A stretch of 51,895 nucleotides of DNA from Granulicatella sp. WM01 (GCF_004570605.1 NZ_SPPB01000007.1:1-51895), one strand, 5' to 3'; numbered from the stretch's first letter, positions 1 through 9,253 are shown. Program-made: numbers and translations. Notes: generated by a model from the letters alone, not told the origin.

Positions 1-518
1 TTTGAATAACTTGTTTTTAAAGCTTTAAACTCATCAATACACAGTACTTTAGGTAAATAGCTATAAGTTTGTTTACAACTGATCACTGCCTGTTGCATTA
101 CACGGTGAACGGAAGCGTCAGACACAGATAATTCTTGAGCAATGTGTTTTTTCGTCACAGATTTTGATAATAGTAACAAAGCTTTTTGATAGACAGCTGT
201 AGCAATATGACAATATTTTTTAACAATAGGTGTTTCACAGGTCATCGTTTTATGACAACAAGTACATTGATAACGTCTCATTTTTAAATGTAATTTAGTG
301 GGATTTTCATAAATAGGTAATAATTTTATTTTTCTTAAATAACTCCCATAACGAATCAGTTGATTATGCCCACAATGATGACATTTTTCTATTTCTCTTT
401 CCCAGCTGGCATGAATAATATGATATTTAATATGATGTTGTACGTCTTGAGTTAGCCAATTTTCTGGAAATTCAAATTCTTCTTCCAATTTCAATAATTT
501 TCTGGTATTCTTATCCAT
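1..518 (-). CDS. ISL3-family transposase, N-terminal part
   Basis: Partial gene: about 172 codons are visible from the ATG at 518-516, and the rest lies off the left edge. An AGAGGTG ribosome binding site precedes the start. Near residues 38-90 there are two CxxC pairs (CHHC and CTCC) of the ISL3 zinc-finger type. A helix-turn-helix-like stretch follows (TKKHIAQELSVSDASVHRV), and then IDEF, the usual context of the first catalytic aspartate of this DDE transposase family. I see no frameshift in the visible part. The C-terminus at 51761-51895 belongs to another copy in the same orientation and may be the same IS type. Confidence 0.9.
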   Translation of the reverse strand, partial: MDKNTRKLLKLEEEFEFPENWLTQDVQHHIKYHIIHASWEREIEKCHHCGHNQLIRYGSYLRKIKLLPIYENPTKLHLKMRRYQCTCCHKTMTCETPIVKKYCHIATAVYQKALLLLSKSVTKKHIAQELSVSDASVHRVMQQAVISCKQTYSYLPKVLCIDEFKALKTSYS

Positions 519-640
519 GTGAAGCACCTCTTTACTATTTTGTCTCAACTTATAGTTTACTGGTTTGCTTCACTTTTTTCTATAAAAAAATAATCGTGTT
601 GGCGAACTTTTTTGTTCACCAACACGATTTATTGTACACC
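1..640 (-). mobile_element. ISL3-family insertion sequence, 5' part, cut by window edge
   Basis: The element runs off the left edge. It holds the N-terminal part of an ISL3-type transposase on the - strand and about 120 bp of upstream DNA. That upstream end carries a hairpin, AATCGTGTTGGCGAAC at 592-607 against GTTCACCAACACGATT at 614-629, with one mismatch. The outer boundary is placed near 640 because the same hairpin and its ATTTATTGTAC tail recur in short dispersed repeats that diverge from each other just after the tail. The end resembles, as an imperfect inverted repeat, the opposite IS end seen at 51593 (shared core TGTTGGT preceded by AAAT). Boundaries are uncertain by several bases, and no target duplication could be assigned. 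Confidence 0.8.
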
Positions 641-675
641 CATATTCTTCTCTATTTTAGACTAGGACTACAATA

Positions 676-721
676 AATAGGGGGAATAGTTAGACAATAT
701 TGTCCAACTATTCCCCCTATT
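676..721 (-). terminator. strong hairpin downstream of pheT
   Basis: A perfect 16-bp stem, AATAGGGGGAATAGTT (676-691) with AACTATTCCCCCTATT (706-721), has a smaller GACAA/TTGTC stem inside. It lies 100 bp after the pheT stop and just outside the IS end. The following T-tract is weak, so termination is inferred from position and stem strength. Confidence 0.6.
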
Positions 722-820
722 AACGTCTAATACTATACACAAAAAATCACATAAATCATCATTACTCCTATTTTGCATTTTTGTTCATCAGTATTAGCCT
801 AGACTTATATACTTATCATT

Positions 821-3241
821 CTAACGAATAACCACGTCTAATTGAGAAGTTAAAGCGTCTGTCACATTTGTCATTGCACGATTAATATCTTCTTCAACTA
901 ATGTTGCCTCTACATTTAAGAATGTTAATCTATACGCTAAAGATTTTTTTCCTGGTTCAATCCCAATACCACTGTAAGAATCAAATAATTGTATATCACT
1001 TAAATATTTGCCTGATGCTTGAGTCAATATACGCACAATATCTTGATGTTCAACTTTTTCATTGACTAGTAAAGCAATATCTCTTGTCATACTTGGATAT
1101 TTCGGTACAGTTGTTTGAACTAATTTAGCTTTTTCCAGCATCTGAATTGGATCAATACTCAATTCTGCTACATAAGTATCTGGTAAATCATATTGTTTAG
1201 CCAAATGCGGATGAATTTGTCCAACATATCCAACAATATGATTATCCAATACAATATGAGCTGTACGTCCTGGATGCATCTGTTCTTTCTGAACAGCTTG
1301 ATAACTGATTTTGTCATATACTCCAATACCTTTAAAATAGGCATCTAAAGTTCCTTTAATATCATAATAATCTACTCGTTCATCTTTTCCATACCATGAT
1401 TTTTGTTGACGATTTCCTGTTAATAATAACGCAATATGTTCTTCTTCGTATGGTTGCTCATTATCATGAGTTGCATAAAATACACGACCAGTTTCATATA
1501 AAGCTAAATTTGTACAATTTCTTGCTATATTGTATGCAGCAATATCAAGTAAACCTGTGACTAAACTACGTCTAAGTACACTTCTCTCCTCACTCATTGG
1601 TAAAGCTAATGTTGTTTCTCCTCGGTTTTCAATCGCCAATATCCCTGACTTTTGTAAAGATGTTAAAGAATATCCAATAGTTTGCGTATACCCAAAACTT
1701 TCCAAAAGGCGATTAGACAAGCGTAAAAAGTGTCTTAACGGACTTAAACCACCACTAATTGATGGAGTAGTTGGTAACGTTGATGGAAGATTATCATATC
1801 CATAAATCCGTGCCACTTCCTCAATCAAATCGGCTTCTATACTAATATCCCAACGTCTTGGTGGAACAGACACTTCATATTCTCCATTAATAGAATTAAC
1901 ATCAAACCCTAAGCGAGAAAAAATATCTGTTACTTCGTCATCTGTTAGCTTAGTTCCCAACACACGATTCATTTTAGATAATGACGTCTTAACTTGTATT
2001 GGACTAAGATTAGTATGATTTACACCTTGAATACCTGTTACCACTTTTCCATTAGACAACTCTGCAATCATTGCACTTGCTTGCTCAAGAACATGTTGAA
2101 TTAAAGATAAATTTATCCCTTTTTCAAAACGTACACTTGCCTCACTTCTCAAATTCAAACGTTTAGACGTTGCTCTAATCTGTTTTGCGTTAAACACAGC
2201 TGCCTCTAAAGCAACAATCGTTGTATTTTCTGTAATTTCTGTGTCTAATCCACCCATAATCCCTGCTAAAGCAATAGGTTTATCTGCTGATGTAATCACG
2301 ATGTCTTCTACATCTAACTCACGAGAAACTGCATCTAAGGTCACAATAGTTTCTTGAGGTTTAGCATCTCTGACAACAACATGTTTATTAGGTAAAGTAT
2401 GATAATCAAACGCATGTAGTGGTTGTCCATATAACATCAACATATAATTTGTAACGTCTACTACATTATTGATTGGACGTACACCAACAGACATTAATTT
2501 CATTTGTAGCCACAATGGGCTAGGTTGAACGGTAACATCTTTAATGATACTCATATAATATGCTGAACAATTCTTGCTATTTTCTACATCAACTTGAATA
2601 TACTGACTAGCACAATCTTCTATTTTATGTGCAGATTTCAGCGGAATTTGTGGCTGCTGATTATAGATAGCACCTACTTCGTATGCTGTTCCATAGACAC
2701 TAAGAGCATCTGCACGATTAGGTGTAATAGACAATTCTAACACCGTATCATCTAAACATAAGTATCGGATAATATCTTCTCCTATTGGAGCATCATCTGG
2801 CAAAATATAAATCCCATTAGCACACTCTTTAGGAATAACTTGACTTGAAAAACCTAATTCTTCCAAAGAACAAAGCATACCATGTGACTCTTGCCCTCGT
2901 ATTTTTCCTTTTTTAATTTTAATATTGTCTTTAATACGAGCACCTGGTAAGGCGACAATAACTTTTTGATGTGGCTCAACATTCGGAGCACCACATACAA
3001 TTTGTAGTGTTCCATTTTCTGAATGCTCTGTTCCTACATTTACTTGGCAAATATGCAAATGATCAGAGTCTGGATGATTAATAACACTTAAGGTTTCACC
3101 AACAACAAGTTTTTTTAATCCTTGCCCAATAGATTTTACCGACTCAATTTCAATGCCTGTTACTGACATTTTATCTGCCAATTCCAAAGCTGAAACAGAC
3201 AATGTTAAATACTCTTGTAACCACTGATATGAAATATACAT
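821..3241 (-). CDS. pheT: phenylalanine--tRNA ligase beta subunit
   Basis: Beta subunit of the (alpha beta)2 class II PheRS that charges tRNA-Phe in the cytosol. At 806 aa it has the full bacterial length. In order it shows an N-terminal tRNA-binding OB-type domain (about 40-155), the B3/B4 editing domain (about 210-370), B5 (about 400-480), the catalytic-like core, and a C-terminal anticodon-binding FDX-ACB domain starting near residue 712 (KYPSMTRDIALLV). It starts 1 nt after the pheS stop behind a GAAGGAGAAGC ribosome binding site, so the two are co-transcribed and share the T-box leader upstream of pheS. The strong hairpin at 676-721 lies downstream. Nothing is missing or disrupted. Confidence 0.97.
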   Translation of the reverse strand: MYISYQWLQEYLTLSVSALELADKMSVTGIEIESVKSIGQGLKKLVVGETLSVINHPDSDHLHICQVNVGTEHSENGTLQIVCGAPNVEPHQKVIVALPGARIKDNIKIKKGKIRGQESHGMLCSLEELGFSSQVIPKECANGIYILPDDAPIGEDIIRYLCLDDTVLELSITPNRADALSVYGTAYEVGAIYNQQPQIPLKSAHKIEDCASQYIQVDVENSKNCSAYYMSIIKDVTVQPSPLWLQMKLMSVGVRPINNVVDVTNYMLMLYGQPLHAFDYHTLPNKHVVVRDAKPQETIVTLDAVSRELDVEDIVITSADKPIALAGIMGGLDTEITENTTIVALEAAVFNAKQIRATSKRLNLRSEASVRFEKGINLSLIQHVLEQASAMIAELSNGKVVTGIQGVNHTNLSPIQVKTSLSKMNRVLGTKLTDDEVTDIFSRLGFDVNSINGEYEVSVPPRRWDISIEADLIEEVARIYGYDNLPSTLPTTPSISGGLSPLRHFLRLSNRLLESFGYTQTIGYSLTSLQKSGILAIENRGETTLALPMSEERSVLRRSLVTGLLDIAAYNIARNCTNLALYETGRVFYATHDNEQPYEEEHIALLLTGNRQQKSWYGKDERVDYYDIKGTLDAYFKGIGVYDKISYQAVQKEQMHPGRTAHIVLDNHIVGYVGQIHPHLAKQYDLPDTYVAELSIDPIQMLEKAKLVQTTVPKYPSMTRDIALLVNEKVEHQDIVRILTQASGKYLSDIQLFDSYSGIGIEPGKKSLAYRLTFLNVEATLVEEDINRAMTNVTDALTSQLDVVIR

Positions 3242-3242
3242 A

Positions 3243-4319
3243 TTATGCTTCTCCTTCCAATAATGTTTTAAATTGATTTAAAAATCGGACATCATTTTGA
3301 TAAAAATGACGAATATCATCTACTCCATATTTTAGCATTGTAAAACGTTCTAATCCTAATCCAAAAGCAAAGCCACTATACTGTGTGGAATCCACGCCCG
3401 ACATTTCTAATACATTTGGATGCACCATGCCGGCACCTAACACTTCAATCCAGCCAGTTTTTTTACATACTGAGCAACCTTGTCCAGAACATTTAAAACA
3501 GCTCACATCAACTTCAACAGACGGTTCTGTAAATGGGAAATAACTAGGTCTTAATCGAATAGAACGCTCCTCTCCAAACATATATTTTGCAATCACTTCT
3601 AAAGTACCTTTCAAATCTCCCATTGTAATGTGTTTATCAATCACCAATCCTTCAATTTGTTGAAATTGATGTGAATGTGTTGCATCATCATCATCACGAC
3701 GATAAACTTTTCCAGGACTAATCATTTTTAAAGGTCCTTTTGAAAAATCATGTTTCTCCATTGTTCTTGCTTGAACTGGAGATGTTTGTGTACGCAATAA
3801 CACTTCACTAGAAATATAAAACGTATCTTGCATATCACGTGCAGGATGTTCTTTTGGTAAATTCATTTTTCCAAAATTATATAAATCAACTTCAACTTCT
3901 GGTCCTTCAACAACTTGATACCCCATACTAATAAACAAATCTTCCAAGTCTTCTAAGACACGCGTTAAAATATGTTTCGTTCCCATTCTCACTTCTCTGC
4001 CGGGTAAACTAATATCTATTGTTTCTTTTTTTAAGCGTTCTTCTAATTGACACGTTTCAACATATTGCTTAGTTTCCTCTATAGCCTCATTAATAGCTGT
4101 TATGATTTTATTAATCAACTGCCCTAAAATTGGCTTGTCTTCTGGTAAAGCATCTTTTAATTGTTGACGTGCTTGCACAATTTCTCCACGTTTTCCAAGC
4201 AATTCACTTTTCAATTCATTAACTGCTTTCATGCGTTCTTCTGGTTCTAAAGCATTAATCTGTTGTATTCTTTCAACTATTTTGCCTTGCATCGTTTCTA
4301 ATGTTTTTATTAAACTCAT
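3243..4319 (-). CDS. pheS: phenylalanine--tRNA ligase alpha subunit
   Basis: Catalytic alpha subunit of phenylalanyl-tRNA synthetase, 358 aa, a normal length. An N-terminal coiled-coil arm (about 1-90) is followed by the class II core. Motif 2 contains [19 protein letters not shown]. The cysteine-rich loop [17 protein letters not shown] typical of bacterial PheS lies near residue 275, and motif 3 is [17 protein letters not shown] near 315-335. It heads the pheS-pheT operon, 1 nt before pheT. A T-box riboswitch with an intrinsic terminator fills the 5' leader, so expression should rise when uncharged tRNA-Phe accumulates. Confidence 0.97.
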   Translation of the reverse strand: MSLIKTLETMQGKIVERIQQINALEPEERMKAVNELKSELLGKRGEIVQARQQLKDALPEDKPILGQLINKIITAINEAIEETKQYVETCQLEERLKKETIDISLPGREVRMGTKHILTRVLEDLEDLFISMGYQVVEGPEVEVDLYNFGKMNLPKEHPARDMQDTFYISSEVLLRTQTSPVQARTMEKHDFSKGPLKMISPGKVYRRDDDDATHSHQFQQIEGLVIDKHITMGDLKGTLEVIAKYMFGEERSIRLRPSYFPFTEPSVEVDVSCFKCSGQGCSVCKKTGWIEVLGAGMVHPNVLEMSGVDSTQYSGFAFGLGLERFTMLKYGVDDIRHFYQNDVRFLNQFKTLLEGEA

Positions 4320-4362
4320 TGTCTTCTCCTTTTCTATTAAATAGTTTATTTAGCATATATAC

Positions 4363-4600
4363 AAAAAACGTCCTTCAATAGAATTCTCTATTAAAGGACG
4401 TTTTACCGTGGTACCACCTTTATTCAACAAGCAAAACATTTGCCTATTCTCAAACCAATAACGGTGGCTACCGATCACTTTTTCAATAATTTATTTATCC
4501 CAAGTGCAACTCCAAGAGTGAAACATAACAACTATATAGAATTTGCTTTCAGCTATGCAAATCTCTCTGTACTATACCTTATTGTTAATGACTCTCATCA
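4363..4600 (-). promoter_or_regulatory. T-box riboswitch (tRNA-Phe) leader of pheST
   Basis: On the - strand the leader contains the T-box core AAGGTGGTACCACGG (4406-4420). It is followed by an intrinsic terminator: AACGTCCTT and AAGGACGTT arms at 4367-4402, then a T6 run. Upstream lies a stem-I-like stretch with AGAGAGATTTG and GCTGAAAGCAAAT, the usual AG-bulge/apical elements. A plausible specifier codon TTC (4522-4520) sits in TTTCACTCTTGGAGTTG and matches Phe. The 5' limit is approximate. The core and terminator are directly visible; the specifier assignment is inference supported by the downstream pheST genes. Confidence 0.92.
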
Positions 4601-4613
4601 TTGTTTTTCTTTA

Positions 4614-4973
4614 TTATTCGTCTATACCAATCCACTGACCAGCCCAAGATTTCAAAGGTTGCATAGCTAAGCCTAGGGCTTTTCCTTTTTCAGTTAAACG
4701 ATATGTGGATATTATTTTACCCTCATGCATCACATTTTTCTCAATAATCTGCTCATGCTCTAATTCTCTTAGTCTTTCCGTTAACATACGATCACTTACA
4801 CCCTCAATTTCTCTTGCGAGTTCTGAAAAGCGGCAATCTTTTTGATGAAGCACTTCAATAATCAATCCATTCCAACGTTTCCCTAAAATATTAATAATTT
4901 TTTCATATTTCGGACAAATACATTGGTTTTGTGGAGCATGCTCTATTTCGTAATCAAATATATCTTTCATCAT
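4614..4973 (-). CDS. HxlR-family winged-helix transcriptional regulator
   Basis: 119-aa DNA-binding protein of the HxlR family. It shows the conserved N-terminal cysteine region (CICPKYEKIINILGKRWNGLII, split here by position: C18 and C20), the family core ILGKRW, and the wing region with SDRMLTERLRELE and YRLTEKGKAL. The N-terminal cysteines are those used for redox or electrophile sensing in some HxlR proteins (for example HypR), but no ligand can be inferred. Its ATG overlaps the nusG stop by one base (TAATG), so it is translationally coupled to nusG. That is an unusual partnership for a constitutive elongation factor. It lies just upstream of the pheST T-box leader. Target genes are unknown. 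Confidence 0.85.
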   Translation of the reverse strand: MMKDIFDYEIEHAPQNQCICPKYEKIINILGKRWNGLIIEVLHQKDCRFSELAREIEGVSDRMLTERLRELEHEQIIEKNVMHEGKIISTYRLTEKGKALGLAMQPLKSWAGQWIGIDE

Positions 4974-5521
4974 TAGGACACCTTATCTACATGGTCAAAA
5001 TCTACTTCAGCTATAGTTTGGCGACCAAACATTTCTACCATAACTTTCAATTTTAATTTTTCACTATCAATTTCTTCAATTTTACCTGTCATGCCATTAA
5101 ACGCACCGTCTAAAATCATAACGATTTCTCCGACTTTAAAGTCATTATGTTGACGTAAACTAATTCCCATACGATGCAATACTGTTTCAACTTCTTCTGG
5201 CAATAAAGGTGTAGGTTTACTTCCTGCTCCATGAGAACCGATAAATCCTGTTACTCCAGGAGTATTACGCACTACATACCATGCTTGATCAGACATAATC
5301 ATTTCCAATAATACATACCCAGGAAACGTTTTATCCATGACAACTTTTTCTTTTCCATTTTTCATTTCAACAACTTCTTCTTCAGGCACAACAACACGGA
5401 AAATATAATCTTCCATTCCCATACTTTGAATACGTGATTCTAAGTTTGCTTTAACTTTATTTTCATAGCCTGAATAAGTATGCAATACATACCATAACTT
5501 CTCTTGTTCAAGGACGTCCAT
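4973..5521 (-). CDS. nusG: transcription termination/antitermination protein NusG
   Basis: 182-aa elongation factor that binds RNA polymerase and couples transcription to translation or termination. It has an N-terminal NGN domain (about 8-115, with WYVLHTYSGYENKVK and TFPGYVLLEM) and a C-terminal KOW domain (FKVGEIVMILDGAFNGMTG, about 127-145). The start is supported by an AGGAG site. In most relatives nusG follows secE. Here no secE lies upstream: tsaE ends 82 bp away with a terminator-like hairpin between. The 3' end overlaps an HxlR regulator. The gene looks intact and ordinary; only the context is odd. Confidence 0.95.
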   Translation of the reverse strand: MDVLEQEKLWYVLHTYSGYENKVKANLESRIQSMGMEDYIFRVVVPEEEVVEMKNGKEKVVMDKTFPGYVLLEMIMSDQAWYVVRNTPGVTGFIGSHGAGSKPTPLLPEEVETVLHRMGISLRQHNDFKVGEIVMILDGAFNGMTGKIEEIDSEKLKLKVMVEMFGRQTIAEVDFDHVDKVS

Positions 5522-5555
5522 AATTTTCTCCTCTTCTCTCTTTTTTCACCACTAT

Positions 5556-5575
5556 AAAAAACCTCTAAAAAGAGG
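5556..5575 (-). terminator. intrinsic terminator between tsaE and nusG
   Basis: Read on the - strand, CCTCT-TTTT-AGAGG is followed by a T6 run. The short stem lies between the tsaE stop and the nusG ribosome binding site, suggesting that nusG has its own promoter. Confidence 0.6.
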
Positions 5576-5603
5576 CTTTATTCAATTGTAGTATAGCACT
5601 ATT

Positions 5604-6074
5604 TCATGAAATATTCAAATGATTTAACAGTTCTTGATATTTCTTTCCAGTTGCCGTAATGGTTAATTGACGGTAGGTATCATGTTCAAAAACACGTTCT
5701 ATATATATATCTAAATGTTCAGTTGGTAAATCATCTTGGATAAACTCGCTCCATTCTACAACAGAAACACCGTCTCCTTCAAAATACTCTATCAATCCTA
5801 ATCCTTCGCCGCCTATATCCTCTAAACGATACATATCCATGTGGTATAAAGTCAACACACCTGTATCATACTCTTTAATTAGTGTATACGTCGGACTTTT
5901 TATCGTTTGACTCACACCTAATCCTTGCGCTAACCCTTTTGTAAATGTTGTTTTCCCTGCACCAAGTTCACCATGCAAAAGAATAACCATGCCCATTTTT
6001 AACTCTTTTGCCAACTTACTTGCCCACGCTCTCAATTCCGTTTCAGATTGTACAATCATCTTTACATTAGACAT
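5604..6074 (-). CDS. tsaE: tRNA threonylcarbamoyladenosine biosynthesis ATPase TsaE
   Basis: 156-aa P-loop ATPase that works with TsaB and TsaD to make the t6A37 modification on ANN-decoding tRNAs. The Walker A motif GELGAGKTTFTKGLA is at about 36-50, KSPTYTLIKEY at about 60-70, and the Walker-B-like MDMYRLED near 80-87, all diagnostic of the family. Its start codon overlaps the stop of the preceding YbjN-like gene by one base. tsaB and tsaD are not in the window. Confidence 0.95.
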   Translation of the reverse strand: MSNVKMIVQSETELRAWASKLAKELKMGMVILLHGELGAGKTTFTKGLAQGLGVSQTIKSPTYTLIKEYDTGVLTLYHMDMYRLEDIGGEGLGLIEYFEGDGVSVVEWSEFIQDDLPTEHLDIYIERVFEHDTYRQLTITATGKKYQELLNHLNIS

Positions 6075-6520
6075 TATTTGAATTCTTCCATGTTCATTGG
6101 GCCATTAATTGCTTCTAAATCAGGTAAAAGACCACGAACGATTGGTGGACCTTGAATTAAAGATTCATAAGCAGGTAAAATATCATCATGTACACGCATT
6201 AAAGTTTTCAAATACACTTCCCCATCTCCTGCTAAAAATAAACGATAATATCCTGTATGACTTTCGTTTAACTGATTAATTAATTCAAGAACCTCAGCAC
6301 GTCTTTGATAATCTTTAACAAAGCTAGCATAGCGATAAGTTAATTGAATATCCGTTTTATCAACGTATGCTTGAAAAATCATTTCCATACGTAAAATATG
6401 TGTCGGACTCAATGTAAAATCAACATGATACAACACCAATTCATCTGAAATCATTACTTTCTGGACAGGCACTTTTTTTTCAGCAAATAGCGCATCAAAT
6501 TTTTCCATTACAGTTGTCAT
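6074..6520 (-). CDS. YbjN-like small cytosolic protein of unknown function
   Basis: 148-aa soluble protein with no signal peptide or membrane segment. The layout (alpha/beta N-terminus; RRAEVLELINQLNES; a beta hairpin FLAGDGEVYLKTLM; then a helix ending IQGPPIVRGLLPDLEAI) resembles the YbjN / type III chaperone-like fold (PF10722 group). This is recognition by pattern, not a confirmed match. It is the first gene of a pair with tsaE, joined by a 1-base overlap, which suggests co-transcription. A ribosome binding site (AGGAGACTATT before ATG) supports the start. No catalytic residues are evident. Confidence 0.6.
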   Translation of the reverse strand: MTTVMEKFDALFAEKKVPVQKVMISDELVLYHVDFTLSPTHILRMEMIFQAYVDKTDIQLTYRYASFVKDYQRRAEVLELINQLNESHTGYYRLFLAGDGEVYLKTLMRVHDDILPAYESLIQGPPIVRGLLPDLEAINGPMNMEEFK

Positions 6521-6875
6521 AATAGTCTCCTCTAATCATCTTATATACTCTAAACTTATACTTACAGTCTTATTTTAGCATATCACACATTGGATATCTA
6601 GCCTTAATCTCCATCTATTCCACGCATCTTTTACCAACTTTCCCTTTATATTCACAAAATAAGCCGTGCAATCATGCTCACTCTATCCTTCACAATATAA
6701 CTAGTGCTTTCTAATTAGTATAAAAACAACTTATAAAAGCATTCCAAAAAATTAGACAACTTCCTCTTTACTTAAATATACCCATTTTTAATATCTAGTC
6801 ATTAGACTATTAAAAATAATTAATCTATGTAGAGAGTTAACCAGTAAAAAAACTTACGGCATCATCTTAATAAAT
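6521..6875. other. non-coding stretch, no supported feature
   Basis: About 350 bp of AT-rich DNA between the divergent-looking 5' end of the YbjN/tsaE pair and the prfC terminator. One - strand frame is open for about 34 codons (near 6600-6690) but has no ribosome binding site or convincing start. I see no gene here; a promoter for the YbjN/tsaE pair is expected at its left end. Confidence 0.5.
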
Positions 6876-6921
6876 AACTATTCAATTTGTTTTTTCTTTA
6901 TAAAAAACAAATTGAATAGTT
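6876..6921 (-). terminator. 20-bp perfect hairpin downstream of prfC
   Basis: AACTATTCAATTTGTTTTTT (6876-6895) pairs perfectly with 6902-6921 around a 6-nt loop. It sits about 160 bp past the prfC stop. T-rich flanks on both sides mean it could work in either direction. Confidence 0.7.
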
Positions 6922-6939
6922 TTTCTTAATTTAAAGAGT

Positions 6940-7022
6940 ATACGCTAAATCGTGTTGATGAACGAAAATCATTCCCCAACACGATTGACTTGATATGACT
7001 AAGTGATTTAATCTATCAACCA
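6940..7022 (-). repeat. MITE-like dispersed hairpin element, copy 1 (reverse orientation)
   Basis: AATCGTGTTG (6948-6957) and CAACACGATT (6977-6986) form the hairpin. Read on the - strand, the flank ATGGTTGATAGATTAAATCA then CTTAGTCATAT aligns with the ATGTTGGTAAA...CTTAATTATAT part of the copy at 30133. It lies between prfC and its terminator hairpin. It is more diverged than the 15.9 and 30.1 kb copies. Confidence 0.65.
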
Positions 7023-7079
7023 TAAAATTTTTTGACATATACATCATTCATATTGTCATGTGTCTATAAAAACAAACTA

Positions 7080-8651
7080 TTATAATAAGCTCATTAATTC
7101 AATATCTGGATACTTATCGGCAAACCAACGTTCAGCAAAACTATTTTCAAACAAAAATACTGGATTTCCAAAACGATCCCGTGCTAACAAATTACGGCTA
7201 GAACTCATGTTTGGATCTAAATCTTCCTCTTTAATCCAACGTGCAATTTTATTTCCCATTGGACTCATCACAACTTCTGAATTATACTCATTCAATAAAC
7301 GATACTGAAATACTTCAAATTGTAATTGCCCAACTGCACCTAAAATATAATCTTCTGTATGGTACGTTTTATATAATTGAATGGCACCTTCTTGAACTAA
7401 CTGCTCTACACCTTTATGGAATGATTTTTGTTTCATGACATTTTTAGCCGTTACTTTCATAAAAATTTCTGGAGTAAATTGCGGCAATGCCTCAAATTGA
7501 ACGGCTTTTTTACCAGAATAAATAGTATCTCCTATTTGGAAATTTCCTGTATCATAAAGACCAATAATATCTCCTGCTACAGCTGTTTCCACACTTTCAC
7601 GACTATCTGCCATAAATTGTGTCGTATGCGATAATTTCATTTTTTTATTTGTTCGCCCAACTGTTACATCCATTCCCGGAGTAAATTCACCTGAACAAAT
7701 GCGAACAAATGCAATTCTATCACGATGAGCTGGATTCATATTGGCTTGAATTTTAAAGATAAATCCTGTAAATTCTGGCTCATCTGGATTTACCAATTGT
7801 CCATCTGCTGTTTTAGTGGCTTTAGGTTTTGGTGCAAAATCAACATAAGCATCTAAAAATGTTTGTACACCAAACCCCGTCAAAGCTGATCCAAAAAAAA
7901 CTGGTGTCAGCTTCCCATCAGCAATCGCCTCGGGAGAAAACGTATTTCCTGCTTCATCTAATAGCATGATGTCCTCTAATGTTTGCGTGTATAAAGAAGA
8001 CTGTTTAAACGCATAATCACCGTCCACTTCTCCATTGTCATTCAATGGCAAGTAATCATTATCTCCATTTTCTTGAGGGCGTGTTAATTCAACACGTTTA
8101 TTGTATCGATCATACAATCCTAAAAAGCCTTTTCCCATACCCATTGGCCAATTCATTGGGTAAGCCTCAATACCTAAAACTTCCTCTAATTCAGCAATTA
8201 ATTCTAACGGCTCACGTCCATCACGATCAAGTTTATTAATAAATGTAAAAATAGGAATTCCACGCATACTACATACTTCAAACAATTTCTTTGTCTGAGG
8301 CTCAATCCCTTTGGCACTATCAATAACCATGACGGCACTATCCACTGCCATTAATGTCCTATACGTGTCTTCTGAAAAATCCTCATGTCCTGGTGTATCC
8401 AAAATATTAATCCGCTTATTATCATAATCAACTTGCATAACCGAACTCGTTACGGAAATACCACGTTGTTTTTCAATCTCCATCCAGTCTGATTTAGCAA
8501 ATTTTCCTGTTTTTTTCCCTTTAACCGTTCCAGCTTGGCGAATAGCTCCCCCATATAATAGCAATTGTTCTGTAATAGTTGTCTTCCCTGCGTCTGGGTG
8601 GGAAATGATAGCAAAAGTTCGACGCTTATTAATTTCTGTCTGCAAATTCAC
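7080..8651 (-). CDS. prfC: peptide chain release factor 3
   Basis: 523-aa translational GTPase that recycles RF1/RF2 from the ribosome after termination. The G1 motif is [15 protein letters not shown] (about 17-31), G3 is DTPGHEDF (about 83-90) and G4 is NKLDR (about 137-141). RF3-specific features include the C-terminal [20 protein letters not shown] stretch and [15 protein letters not shown] at the end. The start is GTG at 8651, preceded by a GGAG ribosome binding site 9 nt upstream. It appears monocistronic. The 20-bp hairpin at 6876 and a MITE copy lie downstream. Length and motifs are normal. Confidence 0.96.
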   Translation of the reverse strand: MNLQTEINKRRTFAIISHPDAGKTTITEQLLLYGGAIRQAGTVKGKKTGKFAKSDWMEIEKQRGISVTSSVMQVDYDNKRINILDTPGHEDFSEDTYRTLMAVDSAVMVIDSAKGIEPQTKKLFEVCSMRGIPIFTFINKLDRDGREPLELIAELEEVLGIEAYPMNWPMGMGKGFLGLYDRYNKRVELTRPQENGDNDYLPLNDNGEVDGDYAFKQSSLYTQTLEDIMLLDEAGNTFSPEAIADGKLTPVFFGSALTGFGVQTFLDAYVDFAPKPKATKTADGQLVNPDEPEFTGFIFKIQANMNPAHRDRIAFVRICSGEFTPGMDVTVGRTNKKMKLSHTTQFMADSRESVETAVAGDIIGLYDTGNFQIGDTIYSGKKAVQFEALPQFTPEIFMKVTAKNVMKQKSFHKGVEQLVQEGAIQLYKTYHTEDYILGAVGQLQFEVFQYRLLNEYNSEVVMSPMGNKIARWIKEEDLDPNMSSSRNLLARDRFGNPVFLFENSFAERWFADKYPDIELMSLL

Positions 8652-8861
8652 GTTTACTACTCCTCATTAAAAATTTATATACTCCTTACAACAAGCCAAT
8701 TCATGTGTTGTGTATTCTACTTAATTGATTATGTTCAAACAGTAGTTACTCATCAAAAGATGCACCCTGATGTAAAGTGCATAAAATATGGATAATTTTT
8801 TGGCTTTCATACAGTATCTTAGCATTTTTTACAGTAAAATGTCTATTCTGAAAAATAAATC

Positions 8862-8890
8862 TTTATTATTTTTCAAAAATATACTATAAT
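8862..8890 (+). promoter_or_regulatory. likely sigma-A promoter for the DUF1827 gene
   Basis: A perfect -10 TATAAT (8885-8890) follows a weak -35 TTTATT (8862-8867) with a 17-bp spacer. It is 34 bp upstream of the 8924 start codon, the first gene on the + strand here. Confidence 0.5.
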
Positions 8891-8923
8891 AAGTATAGTG
8901 ATTCCACCGAAAGAAGTGATTTT

Positions 8924-9205
8924 ATGAAATTAATCAATATTACCAATAGTAATCCCCAGCTAGTCAAAGAGCAACTTGCACACACAGATGCACATCTAGT
9001 AGAATTATATTCTCTAGGACGTACAACAGTTATTTATACTGATGCAAAAACACATAGTAATTTGATTATTCTGAATAAAAAAAGAAGTATTAAAACTGCT
9101 GAAATTGATTTCGTTCTTTCAAAATTATTCAAAACAGACAGGAATGATTCACGTTTAGAATTTATTCATTGTAATGATTTTATTGAAATTTCATTAGATA
9201 AATAA
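8924..9205 (+). CDS. DUF1827 family small protein
   Basis: 93-aa soluble protein starting MKLINITNSNPQLVKEQL. It resembles the DUF1827 family known from Lactobacillales (streptococci, lactococci, enterococci), whose function is not established. No signal peptide, membrane segment or cysteine cluster is visible. It has an AAGAAGTG ribosome binding site, its own TATAAT promoter, and a compact intrinsic terminator 6 nt after the stop, so it is a self-contained unit. The family call rests on the N-terminal sequence and length and is moderate. Confidence 0.7.
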   Translation: MKLINITNSNPQLVKEQLAHTDAHLVELYSLGRTTVIYTDAKTHSNLIILNKKRSIKTAEIDFVLSKLFKTDRNDSRLEFIHCNDFIEISLDK

Positions 9206-9210
9206 TCCCA

Positions 9211-9232
9211 AAAGGAGAGAAACCTCTCCTTT
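9211..9232 (+). terminator. intrinsic terminator after DUF1827 gene
   Basis: AAAGGAGAG (9211-9219), loop AAAC, CTCTCCTTT (9224-9232), then a T-rich tract. It directly follows the stop at 9205 and precedes the ribosome binding site of the cupin gene. Confidence 0.85.
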
Positions 9233-9253
9233 TTATTGTTAGGAGGACAACAC

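Noticed and set aside
588-640. Reading the AATCGTGTTGG hairpins simply as rho-independent terminators
   Set aside because: The conserved sequence extends well beyond the stem, includes IS-end sequence on the far side in two copies, and occurs upstream of the transposase. Terminator use may be secondary.
1530-1805. + strand open frame of 91 codons inside pheT
   Set aside because: Antisense shadow of a well-conserved gene; no ribosome binding site or family.
4440-4670. + strand open frame of 76 codons across the T-box leader
   Set aside because: Lies opposite a riboswitch and the HxlR gene; composition is that of the structured leader.
6590-6700. Possible gene remnant on the - strand upstream of the YbjN-like gene
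   Set aside because: Two overlapping frames are open for about 30 codons but neither has a start, ribosome binding site or recognisable sequence.
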